Assembly: GCF_012273895.1 (NCBI RefSeq)
Contig: NC_052113.1
Span: 2,098,195 to 2,162,194 of the forward strand
Source: Zerene cesonia
Taxonomy: Eukaryota; Arthropoda; Insecta; Lepidoptera; Pieridae
Direction: 5' to 3'
Length of the DNA stretch: 64,000 nucleotides
This document shows, one piece after another, positions 33,915 to 45,389 of the stretch; the first letter of the stretch is position 1, and each line of letters begins with the position of its first letter. The notes beneath the pieces were generated by a model. That model did not search any database, was not told the origin of the DNA, and saw only the letters and a list, made by a program, of their open reading frames with translations. Made by a program: the position numbers and the translations under genes.

Positions 33915-33990
33915 GGCTGGCCGACCGCCGAGAGGTTAGGTTAGCCGCCACGGTTTGGCGAAAAGATGCGGGTTCGAATCCCGCCATGAA
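33915..33990 (+). repeat. tRNA-like (Ser/Leu-type) promoter remnant
   Basis: TGGCCGA...AGAGGTTAGG resembles a class II A box with an inserted segment, and GCGGG-TTCGAAT-CCCGC (33968-33984) is a perfect five-pair T-arm. No seven-base acceptor stem can be closed, so this is not an intact tRNA; more likely a SINE head or tRNA pseudogene. Confidence 0.4.
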
Positions 33991-33999
33991 GCAGTTGAA

Positions 34000-35157
34000 T
34001 GATAGAAAACTAAACATTAAATAGTTCATATCTGTTGAAAATGCATACAAGTTCCATCAGTTATGGCTTTAGAAATAGATAATTTATACTTCGTTTCAGT
34101 TCTATATACGAGACCTAAGTAATAATAAGTATGTCTAAACGACAGATACCACGAGGTTCCATTAGGACGACGGGGAATGGGGTGCGGGTGTAGGGTGGAT
34201 CTACAAACAATCCTCGCGGATATTGAACGGCTATGCGTTCGGAAATGTTGTGCACCGCCGCCGGCTGCGTGCAATGGAACGGGCACGTCTCATTGCGCGG
34301 GAACGTGTGAAGATATGAAATATTTCACAGATTATACAGCTGGATTTGAATAGATGGTAATAGTTACAGATCATACATTTTTTATTATTTATGTCATGTT
34401 GTCATGTTGCCATATCGAAACAAAAAGTGAACTATTTAAATAAATGAAAATTTTAATTTATAAATATAGTTTTTAACCACCTCTTTTAAAATATAATTTC
34501 TCTTCCTTAAAACCTTGGAATAGATCGCACTTTTAGCGGTAACCTACTTTCACGTGTTAGGTGCTTGGGCCTAAAAATAATTAATACACTTTATTTAACA
34601 ACAAACACGATATAGTAAGAGGTACATAAAAAAGGAAAGACAATTTGTTGAGCCAATACTGCAGTCCTACATGTACTAAAAGATTTATAAAAGACCACGT
34701 TAATAGGTGATACAGCGACATTTGTATGCAAATCAATATCAATTTATATTAAATCAAATCTCACCGACTTAAAAATTATAATTGATGACGTTACATCATA
34801 TCTTTTAACAGACATCAAATCCGTTAATAGCTTAGAATCCTTATTTTACAACTCCAAACACGACTCGCTTTAATTAAAATGAAAAAAGTTGTGGAGGATA
34901 TAAAAATTCATATCATGCCATCCTATACTTTGTTACGGCGTAACATGTAAAGGTACTTAGTGAGTAGGTAGGTGGCATTATTATACACACACAACCATAG
35001 GTGGGGAGTAAGACCATCTGTTGCGGTCAAGAGTGCTCCTTCTGAAGTGGGATGAGCCTCCATCCTTCATGGACCCAATAAAACTACACACTTTGCTATA
35101 TGAGAAGCTCTTTTACTTGCCGCTTTTTGTATTGCCATATTATGAATCTACTGTCTC
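34000..35157. other. No gene seen
   Basis: A GC-richer patch at 34140-34310 (GGGGAATGGGGTGCGGGTGT, CACCGCCGCCGGCTGCGTGC) stands out from AT-rich surroundings, but no frame in it is recognisable. Confidence 0.45.
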
Positions 35158-35357
35158 TACAAATATTATAAATTCGGAATGGACTCTGTCCTCCTGTCTC
35201 CTATTGATGCTTTAACCGCTGAACCGTTTTTGATGAAATTTAGAACAAAGATAGTTTGAAATCTAAGAAAGGATATAGGATAGGTTTTATCTAGTAAATC
35301 CCACGGTAATAGTGGCTTTCATTTGACTATGCGGACGTAGCAGCAGGTAGAAAGCTA
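35158..35357 (+). repeat. Dispersed repeat family F2, copy 2
   Basis: ACAAATATTATAAATTCGGA, then ATGCTTTAACCGCTGAACCG, ending GCAGCAGGTAGAAAGCTA. Confidence 0.6.
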
Positions 35358-35799
35358 CATACATACATATATTTGTGAAGTTACAGTAAAGTTAATCCTT
35401 TATTTAAATTATAACTTACTTATTAAAATGTTGTGGTTGATATAATCAAAATCGGTTATGAGTTATATAACATTTTTAATACTTTGTAGATCAAATTATG
35501 CAAAAAAGGTTTAGAACGATGACCAGGCAAACCTTGTTCTTAGCTTATTTCAAACCAAATATTTAATTTGATGAATATTTTGTTGTCATATATACAGTTA
35601 ATCCAGCGATATACTAACGGCTAACGCATATAACGCATTGTAAAATATCATTTATAATTTTCAATGAATAATTTTATCTCAACAGTAACATTAAATTAAA
35701 TACCCACTATAATACTTATTTTTACATATTTAAAAACTGTTTTTCTAGTGTAGTAATTTCTTGTGTTTGATTTTACGCGAGTATTACATTTAGAAATTA

Positions 35800-35935
35800 A
35801 ATTAGTCTCCCCATGACCACGCTCGCTGTAAAATGTTCGAAACGTCGGGAGATAATATAATGAATAAATCGCGTTTAAAATGCATTTAAAAGTCTTTAAT
35901 TTCTAAGTGTTTCTCTAGTGATAATCGTAAATTAT
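35800..35935 (+). repeat. Dispersed repeat (CGAAACGTCGGG type)
   Basis: ATGACCACGCTCGCTGTAAA, TTCGAAACGTCGGGAGATAA and AATGAATAAATCGCGTTTAA are phrases I know as a recurrent lepidopteran repeat. Only one copy is visible here. Confidence 0.45.
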
Positions 35936-37590
35936 TATTTATTTCAGTCACAATAATCCATACAAGATACTATATGAAATTTACGTTACTTGCTTAATAC
36001 ATGTAGTATAAATAATCTGCCTCTTAATGGGTATGAGTAATAAATGTAAAAAAAAAAAAAGAAAACTAAAAAACACGCCCTAATGTTGGAATCGTCTCAA
36101 TTGTCTCACTTGCTTAAGCAGAATATGCGTTGGGAAATAAAATTTAATTCTGGCGAGCCTTATCTGGATAATAAAATAAGCTCATGAAATCATTGTATTG
36201 TCACCGATCCCTGATAAGCGTACAAAGTTTGTTTTAAATCTGTCCGTTTAAAGTGGGTAAAAATCGATTAAGGAGTCGCTTACATACAAGCATACGAGTG
36301 AAGCTAATATAAGCGTGTTAAAAACAGTTGCCATTCTTAAACACGCATTATGCGCATTATGCACACAAAATTTCCTTAGCTGTTTTGAAGGAGTTTGGTT
36401 ACAAACACCGCGAGACACGGTTATATTTTTTAAATGTGTGTGCACCTAAGGCTTTTTTCCAGGAAAAGAGGTTGAAAAACTATAAGCCTGGATTTTTCCA
36501 AGTAGCTTAGGAATTCTGTGGAGCTTATTTCGTTGTTATAAACTATTTTTCACACAGCCGAGCACCATGGTAAAATCTAAACTAAATGCTAATTATTTAG
36601 TTTATAACAGAACTAGTAATTAAATAGCTTTTATCTATTAATATGGATGAGTTATGTCGTAATTAAGTCTTTCACTAAATTATAATAATAAATTATAATT
36701 GGTTGTTGTTGCCCTCAAAAAATAACTTACTATTTATTTTCATATATGGCAACCCTTAAAATAAATCACAGACATTAAACAAGCCAGAAATACGAAACAA
36801 TAAAACTGTTTACTTTAATAGTTTCGACGTTCTCTTTCGTATAATACACAAGATTTATTTAATACGGCCGCCATTAAAAAGTCTTTAAATGTTATTTGTA
36901 GCTCAAAAGTAGCGGTGGCTTGATTTTTAAAGATTAGTGTGTCCCCTGTGCAAATGTTACTGCGTCCAGACGACAGACATAGCATCTTGGCATACCTCCA
37001 GGTTTATAGCTTTCAACCCTCTTCTATGGCATGCAGTACTTAAACTAACAAGTATTACAAATTTCCTCAAGGGTCGTTCTTAACGATATTCAATTTTATA
37101 TTGATGGATTCGATATTTGAAATCAATACAACATTTGTAAACTCTGTAGTCCATTGTTTGGGATTTCTTAATTTGTGCCTGTTAAGTGTTTATTGATATC
37201 AAAAATACTGAAGTTTGCTATTGTTTATTGAGAAGCAATGGTCCTTAAAGGTTAATTATATATATTGGGAGCGTAGGCGGCGAATTTCCAATACTATAAA
37301 TAAATGGGACTATTGAATTCGTTTGCCGATTCGGAATCCAGTTAAATGGAACCGTTACCGATTGATTGACAGAACACTAACAAAAGCTGATTCGGTATTT
37401 TAAATTTAGAAAGAATATCTTAAATAGTTAATTATATGCTACGATTTTATGTTTTAGTCATTGTAGAATGAATAGACGTTTGGGATTTAGGAACGAAGTA
37501 ATGGTGGTATTTTTTTTGTTACACAATAAGCTATTTGTAAAATAAATGTTTTTAGGCGTAACCAGGAGATAAAAAATTAATTCACTATGT
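35936..37590. other. No gene seen
   Basis: Mostly AT-rich single-copy-looking sequence. Small open frames at 36248-36510 lie on both strands over the same bases and are not credible. Confidence 0.5.
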
Positions 37591-37594
37591 TATT

Positions 37595-37985
37595 TAGAGT
37601 GTCAATCAATCAAATCAATCAAAAACTCTTTATTGTGCACCTTTACAAGAAGAGTACAAACAGGATATAAATAAAATCAGCAGTATGAAGAGCACAACAG
37701 GCGGTCTTATCGCTTAAGCAGCGATCTCTTCCAGACAACCTGGTGGACAAGGAAAACGCAGTGTATACTAATGTAAAAGCAGCGAGGCGCAATAATAACA
37801 TAGTTTATAAGAATAAAACGTATAATAAAAATAAAAATATACCAAAATTAATAACAATGCATACATAGATATATAAAATATAAATAATATATACACATAC
37901 ATATATAATATATAACATATGCATATTTAAACATACACATATACATACAGGTAACACACACGGACACAGCTTAACTAAATTGACA
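37595..37985 (-). repeat. LINE 3'-tail-like repeat with AT/AC-rich extension
   Basis: AAACTCTTTATTGTGCACCT, GGCGGTCTTATCGCTTAAGC and GATCTCTTCCAGACAACCTG are the reverse complement of the tail motif at 13596. A long TATAAA/ACATAC-rich stretch follows. Confidence 0.65.
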
Positions 37986-37989
37986 GATA

Positions 37990-39900
37990 AAATTGCTTCA
38001 GTAGGTTTTTGAATGTAAGTAAAGATTGAGCTTCTCTTATGTCTAAGAGTGTCATTAGATAGTTCTTTGAAAATGAAATGGACGTATATAATTAAGTATA
38101 TTTATTTTGTTATAAATAAATAGATGAAGAGAAATATCCATCATGACTCATAAAAAAAATCATTTTCGAAAATCCACGAAGTGAAGTTACCTGTAGTATC
38201 CGAAAAGGAAAAAAGTGTTACTCAAGAACGTCTTAACGTATTTTTATATATTTTATAACATACGTATAAACGCGACTTTTCGCGTGGCTTAGTAAAAGCA
38301 GATAAGTACATATTAAAATATTGGAGATGTAAGTAGGTACCTAACTGAGTAGAAAATTTTGTGAAATGAAAGTTCATGGTCCCAGCAATTTAATATAATT
38401 ATTTCCAGTCGCCATTTATGATTAATTTAAAAAATCGAATATTTCCTTATAATAATAATAATAACAGTTACTTACATGTAACACAAAAAGTTTTAAGCAA
38501 ATTTAAAAATTAAAACTTATTTATCATAAACGCACTTCAAAAATTATGTCAAACTAATCATTACAAAAAATGACCATCCAATTGTAACATACATTTTCTC
38601 TTGAATCAGACCCTTTTAGCGCCCTATTCATAAATATTTCGCCTCATTGTGCACTTACACATTCATTGTATTATAAATAATTAATAATTTGTATAATTGA
38701 GATAATTACGCGAGCGTTGGTAGCAATTAGCGTCAGGGAAGGCGTCGGAGGGTGCTTCTCTTGAGAGGACCTGGCGAGGCTCCAATGCTCTCTTTAACAC
38801 GAGAAAATTCACCAGTTCACCGCCATTTTTACTGAGTTTTTAAGATAAAGTCTTAGAATGCCGTGAGAACGGTGCTAGTCGGTTTAACGATTGTTATTTT
38901 TGTTGCAGACAAGGAGATCTCGGCGTCTACTTGAAAAATTTTACGAATGTATTAATAGCATTTATTTATGGACTTGGAGAATGGAGATTTTATGTTTTCA
39001 GATTTAAATTGTTCAAGATACATGTTATTATGGAATTGTGATTGAGGTTTAACATTTTTAAGGCAATTTTTTCCCTTGTTAAACAAAGGCTGCTTATAGT
39101 TGAACGTAGCTTTTTGTATATTATTAAAATATACAATTTCATAGCCTAAATATCATTACGGTCCAAAAGAAGATTAATGTGAAACAGTTATCATTTCATA
39201 TAATTTAAAACTTTACATGAAATGGAAGCAAGCAAAATCAACCGAATTTGTATGTGTAATTTATAAATTAGACATTTTAAAATGTACACACATCGCTAGT
39301 TATTGTTTTATTAGTACATAGTTTGATATTTAGCACAATACTCCATTCTAACACATCAAGTAAGCCTGCAAATAGTAACGAATAACAATGAACTCAGTTT
39401 CTAAAATTTTTATATAAATTATGAGATAGAGAAAATTCTTTATTTCGTTTTCCGTCACGTAACATAGATATTACCGTGCCGTTAGAGTCTAGTGGAAAAA
39501 CGCTCATAATTTCAATATATTGTTATAATCATATATAAAATATCATTAAGCAATTCTCAATTAATTCTAATTAAAGTTATCGTTTTGATTTTGCATAGGC
39601 GTTTGTCGGAGTTCATATTGGAACGTCGTGAGTGCGACCGGTCACACTGGAGGGACGCCAAATCCAATATAGGATTAGGCATACAATAAATATTTATCAA
39701 TATTACAGACTGTACATCTATTTAACACATGTTTGAGAACCGTAATATTGTGGACATAAAAAAAACATCAAGAAAGGATTATTATTATAAATAAGTACAT
39801 TCATAAATTACTACAACAACATCCAGATAGTTTCATCCAGAATGTACCCATGTGTTCTGACGTATAATATTTGATCTAGATCATTTGTTAATATTTATTT
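37990..39900. other. No gene seen
   Basis: AT-rich, with two GC-richer non-repetitive patches: 38700-38830 (GGGAAGGCGTCGGAGGGTGC) and 39595-39665 (ACCGGTCACACTGGAGGGAC). No exon signals could be tied to them. Confidence 0.45.
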
Positions 39901-39904
39901 AAGC

Positions 39905-40165
39905 AGTGCAGAGCAGTGGCTCAGTGGTTAGAGTATAAGCAAAAATTCAGGGATTTGAGTCAAGACGAGTGTGCAAGAAATAAGTACATTTTTCAGTCTG
40001 TCTGCCCATTATTCTCATCATCCCGATTCAAAATGGTAAATAAAGGAAAACGTTGTAAGGGAATGTTTAAGAATCAAAAAAGTTTGACGAAATGTGACAT
40101 CGGCCTGAGGATTGCTGTACTTAGCGAGCGTAGTAGATTATGGCTTGAGCTGTCCCTGCAATAAG
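39905..40165 (+). repeat. tRNA-derived SINE, family H, degenerate copy
   Basis: AGAGCAGTGGCTCAGTGGTTAG matches the A-box start of the inverted copy at 12690, followed by a decayed body. The open frame 39916-40164 is inside it and is not a gene. Confidence 0.55.
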
Positions 40166-40927
40166 AACAACTATGGGTTGATGATGGTACATTTTACATG
40201 TTATATACCAATTAATATAAACACAAAATCTATGAATTCATGACCGTAATATAATTGGTACGTTATGAAATTAAATGATTATTAAATCTTATAAACATTG
40301 CATACAGCTGAATGTTTTGTTTGCTTGTACGCGCAGATAACAGAAAATACTAAATCGAATTCATAATTTTTTAACCGATGGATATTTACGTGATTTTTTA
40401 GTACTACATAAGTACCGTGGGCGAGGTTAGGGCGTAACGCTAGTTAACGATAATCGTGTTCTTATCTGTCTGTTATTGTTTTATCGCACATGTGTCTAAA
40501 GCTAAAGATCTATAGTTAACCAATGAAGACCTACATCTTATCACACGCGCACACGGCTCTCAGCCTAAGGTCAGAGCTGAGTGCGTGCAGCGGTGAAGTG
40601 GGTACGAGTAGTTGGCGCCCATCCAACCCTTGCGGCTCCCACATTTACAGTTTAATATCGATTTGACTCACTGAGGCTTCGGCTGTATATGACATAGGTA
40701 CCAGTGATTGCTTGTGGCTCTATTTTATGGATGTTTTATGGTGGAACGCTTGATTATTTACATATATTGGTATGCCGTACTACTTACGATTGGGATACGC
40801 TTCAGCGTGACCAATTTTTGTACGTAACAATCTACCATTATTATAGGACTACCATACAATAGTATAAAGCACATTGGCTTATGGTTATTCGTTCTTTTTT
40901 CCTGTATAGCTAATGCTAGCCCTATAT

Positions 40928-41097
40928 TTTACTAGATGTTCGCCCCAGTTTCATATACACATATAGCTTATGTCACTCAGTAAAGTTGCAGCTTTCTAAT
41001 AGTGAAAGGATTTTTGAAATCGGTTCATTGGTTTTTGCTTGAAAACGTAGCAAACCTACATACAAAAGTTTTCTCTTTATAATATTAGTGTAGAAAT
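40928..41097 (+). repeat. Dispersed repeat family F3, diverged copy
   Basis: ACTAGATGTTCGCCCCAGTT through CTTTCTAATAGTGAAAGGAT to TTTATAATATTAGTGTAGA. Confidence 0.55.
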
Positions 41098-41275
41098 ATA
41101 TCTGTGTGTGTTTTTGTCACTGATTCACTGACGCTTTGGCTGGAAGCTGACTGAAAATATTGGACCGATTATAAAAAAAAAAGAAAAAAGGTTTTTTGCC
41201 CTTTAGGTGAATTCAAGAATGGTTTTGATTTACAATTCGAACGCGATCAAAGCCGCGAGAAAATCCTAGTTCTAT
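41098..41275 (+). repeat. Dispersed repeat with GCCGCGAGAAAATCCTAGT end
   Basis: Begins TATCTGTGTGTGTTTTTGTC and ends CGCGATCAAAGCCGCGAGAA, a typical short-element terminus. It is immediately followed by an F6-like stretch (41330-41465). Confidence 0.45.
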
Positions 41276-42939
41276 TATTTGGAATTAAATCCGCCAAGGT
41301 AGCGAGTAAGGTTTGAAGTTGCAGTTCCCGGGGTCAGTAACCTGTTTATTAACAAAAAGTCTCAGTCTAATAGGGTGATGTAGTATACAGATCGCCTTGT
41401 CCGAAAAATCTAAGTCAGTGAAACAGATTTCTAATGCACCCAAAGGGACACGGGATTTCATTTTATAAAAAAGGTTGTTTATTTAAAAGACGAAAGAGAT
41501 GAAATGCTAAATCACACCGGAATTTATTCCATTACAGTTTTGCTTATAACCTACTGCATATTTATAGTGACAGGATTTTTCCTGTTTAAAACATATATTT
41601 TGTAAATTTAGACTTATACAATTGTAGATAATTCTAACAACTATCTCCTAAGAAAAAACATTTGTTTTAATACTTATTCAAGAATCGGTAAATCGGTAAA
41701 ATAGACCACCTTTTATACTCGTACAAACAGGTCCCTAAAGATGCGACCAGTGTTGTGTTTTACATACCAAATGTCACATAAAGTAAACGTCTGAAATATT
41801 TAAAGTTCACATTAAAGTTTTTAAATTTTATTGTACATTTAATATTGGGTAATATTTAGAAACTTAGGTACTTGTAATCCTTTGTGATTTATTCGTTATT
41901 ATGTTTATTTATTGCTAAGATAGAATTATTATCATTTATTTACAAATAATTAGGTAAAAACAAATACAAATAGGGGATGATAATCTTTAATGATAACTTT
42001 TTAATCCTATAACCAAATATACACTTTGTATAAAGACACCTAAAATACATAAATTATTACATATTAATTAGCGTTTATTAATTCTTATATATGTGTATTA
42101 TAAATTGTTTGTAAGATAAAATAACATATACAGTAACATTCAGGCGTCAAATGTTTTCTTGAAGTTGAATTAATATACCGCTAGAGACGGTAAACAAATC
42201 ACTGCTATTGAACCGGTAACTTATTCAATGTATTTGTGAGCAATGTTTTCGGTTCCCCGCCTTTGCACACCTGTCTCAAAGTAGCTTGTTTACGACTTAT
42301 TCTTCAAAGCGTAAGGCTTTCTGTACGGCAATAAGAGAAAAAAATCTCAACCCAAACCGCCTTTTCAAACAAATTCAATAACATACAATTATTATTACAC
42401 ATATTTTATTGAACGTAGCTGAGCGAAACTTAATTACAAATGATATAAAGTTCGGAACCCTTTGTAGCACACGTGTTCAAAATTTTAATAAAGTTTAAGT
42501 ACCCTGTACGTAACACTATTTCACTCTAATATATTGAAGGCTCGTTAGAAATTCCAATATTCGCTCGAGTATTTAATACCCGCGATAGACATTAAAGGTA
42601 CGTAGGAGCGATGCGTTATGTATGTAACGTAGACATAGGAGCGTATTCTGTATGCTTGCCTCTCTACAGGCTCCGGCTTGAGTGGCCAACTTTGTCGGCC
42701 AACGTTCAAACTTCATTTTTCATTTAATTTTATCCGAAACGAGTGCAGTTTACAATATTTTCAACGCTTGCAAGTTCCGACTCGGGTTCTAGTTATAAAT
42801 TTCGTAGTTAGCGACGTCTGTTACTTACCTGGGCCCCCTTAGAAACCACCCTGCTTAATATCATTAGCCACTCCGTGCTTTAAATTTTAAGTGTATTAGG
42901 TTCATTATTTTCGGAGTTTTATAATATAGCATCGATGGA

Positions 42940-43215
42940 GGCGCTTAACGCTTCGTAGCGTGAGCGCACGCCTCGGGCCCTGGTGGTGGCGTGCGTGCAG
43001 TCGAATGTGGAAAAGAAAGGCTTTTTAGCTCCGGCTGAGGCTCGTTCCGGCAGACGATAAGGACTGATCTGCGGAAGACAGTTGCATCGTGCAGCAGACA
43101 CGATCGATACTGCACCGGGGAGGCCCCCGCCGCCCACCCCCCACCGGCGGCTGAAACTTTTGCGATAAGTACGAACTAGCGCGTACCGTACGCAATGCAA
43201 TATTGTTAGCTGGCT
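42940..43215. promoter_or_regulatory. GC-rich island, possible promoter or 5' exon
   Basis: In a region otherwise around two-thirds AT, this block is strongly GC-rich (GAGGCCCCCGCCGCCCACCC at about 43121). It carries a 93-codon open frame on minus (43200-42919) that I do not recognise. No repeat similarity within the window. It could be a CpG-type promoter, a 5' UTR exon or a conserved regulatory block. Confidence 0.3.
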
Positions 43216-43219
43216 TCGA

Positions 43220-45140
43220 GGAATAGCGGATATTAACAGTATAGAGAATAACGTACTTTTTGCAAAATTAATGCCGGTTCTACTAATTATAATAGAGTAT
43301 ATATAGGTGTGTAATGGTTATTTTATGCAAATAACAGGAAGATACGTTTTTAATGCTGAAAGTTGAGAACATGCGCTTGGCGTTAATGTTTTTTATTTGA
43401 AACTTTGTAAAACTTGCAGATATTTTTCGCAGAAAAAATATATAACCTTCATTTGCTTGCGGTTAAGCGTTTTCTTATTCAAATAATGTTGTTATTTTAA
43501 TATTCTTTTACAAATTATCCTAATGAGAAGTTAATTAATATGATTAACTATGTGTTTGCTTAGTGTTAGTACATCCAATAAAAAAACAGTTGAATAAAAA
43601 GTATCTATTTCTTAAGGAAGCAAATTTGAAAGAAACACATAAAAACTCTAAATTTTAATGTTACCAATGAAAATGTTAACATTGAATTAAGCTTCATATT
43701 ACTTTCTTTAGTATCTATATATCTTTAAATCTATCTCAACCATATTAATACCGTAGGCATAACAAACACTGTGGAAAACGTAATCCAGTCCATCAATACG
43801 AAATCAGCCGTCCTTTAGTCCATACAATATTAAAAATACAACGTAACATACTGCCTTATCCGAAATATTTACCCTCAACTTCGCTTTAGTACACACCGAA
43901 GGCATCACTTGCTCTGAATCAGTTTATGCGGAAAGCGAGCGCTTTTAGGTAATACTTTGGTAGTGTGAACGGCTATTCTGAGAGTAAATAAGAGTATTGA
44001 GCTATGGAGAAGTACAGAATCGTACGTCCCTTTGAGTATTTTAGCTTTTCAAGAAAGCGGCAAAGGGATTAGCTGCAGTGAAAGATTCGCTTTATGGTCA
44101 GTTCTATATGACGTAGGTGAGCAGACGTCTCCTTGTAATAATTATACTTGATTTTGAATGATCACTAAATTCTTATATTTTTATCGTACGTCCAATTTTA
44201 TCGAACAAACAATTTAAAAGAAAATTTATATGGCTGTTAATCTTATTTTTGACCAATGATATGCCGTTTTTACAAAGAAAGAGTTAGATTTTAATAATGT
44301 GTAATGAGATTTACTGAAAACTAATCTTTATTTTCATAAGATGACATAAAATGCTATGAAATAACTACGCAATAAATACTAGGCACATACAAATGGAAAA
44401 TGTTCAACGGATCGATAACGAGAGAACGAGCATACTAAAGAATAGAAAAGACTGTAAGAATTCTTATTTATAAGTTTGCCTACACAACAATAAAAATGCA
44501 TTTATCTCGGCCCGTGTAGGAGTCTAAAAGAGAACCTTATTTCTTCCTACAACTCTAAAAATATGCGCTTCGAGAAAAATCTATTTCTGAAATACAATTT
44601 TCTGCATCTTAAACGTAATGTCGTGTAACACGTAGATCGAAGCACAAAAGTTATTCCGCCCAATGCAGATCGCGAACCCGTTGTAATAACAAAACACATT
44701 TCGTGGACTCTTCATGCCACTAAGTTTGTTTACGTATATTTTTGTTTGGGACAAAAGCTGAACGCAAACTAAGGCACGTTAAAACGTTTTAAAGTGCAGC
44801 ATTATCGTGTAAAGAGCGATGTAATTGCGCCCATCTGATGTTACTACAAATATTGTTTTCTGAAGTCCCGGCTTTTGCAGCCACTGCGGCTTCTATTGTA
44901 GCTATAATGCGTTCGTGTAATCTTGCCGAATTATGTAAATGGATGCATCCAAATAACTGTTAGTTAAAGTACTGTTCTAGTATATTAACTATTATACCTA
45001 TATCAACCGTAGTTAAACGAAGCTTTAATGTAATCGTATTAAATATACGTATCTTATCGATCGTAGTAATCGTGATGTTATTAATTATTAGTAATCATTT
45101 ATTTTTTAAATTTATAATTTAGATTAAATTTTTTTTTTCC
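43220..45140. other. No gene seen
   Basis: Single-copy-looking AT-rich DNA. No open frame of note and no recognised repeat. Confidence 0.5.
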
Positions 45141-45144
45141 TATT

Positions 45145-45385
45145 TTTTATGTCACAGTCGGCAATGGAGCTGGTGGGACGCCTGATGGTAAGCGCTACCA
45201 CCGCCCATGACATTTAGAGAGGCATAAGGTCCATTACAGACCTTATAACTCTACTAATGAATTGCCGACTTTGAATTGGGAAGAGATTAAGAAAGGATTG
45301 CCGAGAAGAATAAAGGAAAGGACTGGGAAGGGTAAGGAAAAGGATATAGGCCTCCGGCTCTCCCCCTTACCGAACGCCTAACTAT
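45145..45385 (-). repeat. SINE-like family G, minus-strand copy
   Basis: ATGTCACAGTCGGCAATGGA, GGTGGGACGCCTGATGGTAA and GCGCTACCACCGCCCATGAC are the reverse of the family 3' end; GATATAGGCCTCCGGCTCTC is from the middle. Truncated before the family 5' end. Confidence 0.75.
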
Positions 45386-45389
45386 AATA

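Noticed and set aside
39916..40164. 82-codon plus frame starting MAQWLEYKQ
   Set aside because: Begins inside the tRNA-derived head of a family H SINE; not a gene.
42919..43200. 93-codon minus frame in the GC-rich island
   Set aside because: GC-rich DNA has few stops; composition alone explains the frame. Kept only as a possible regulatory island.
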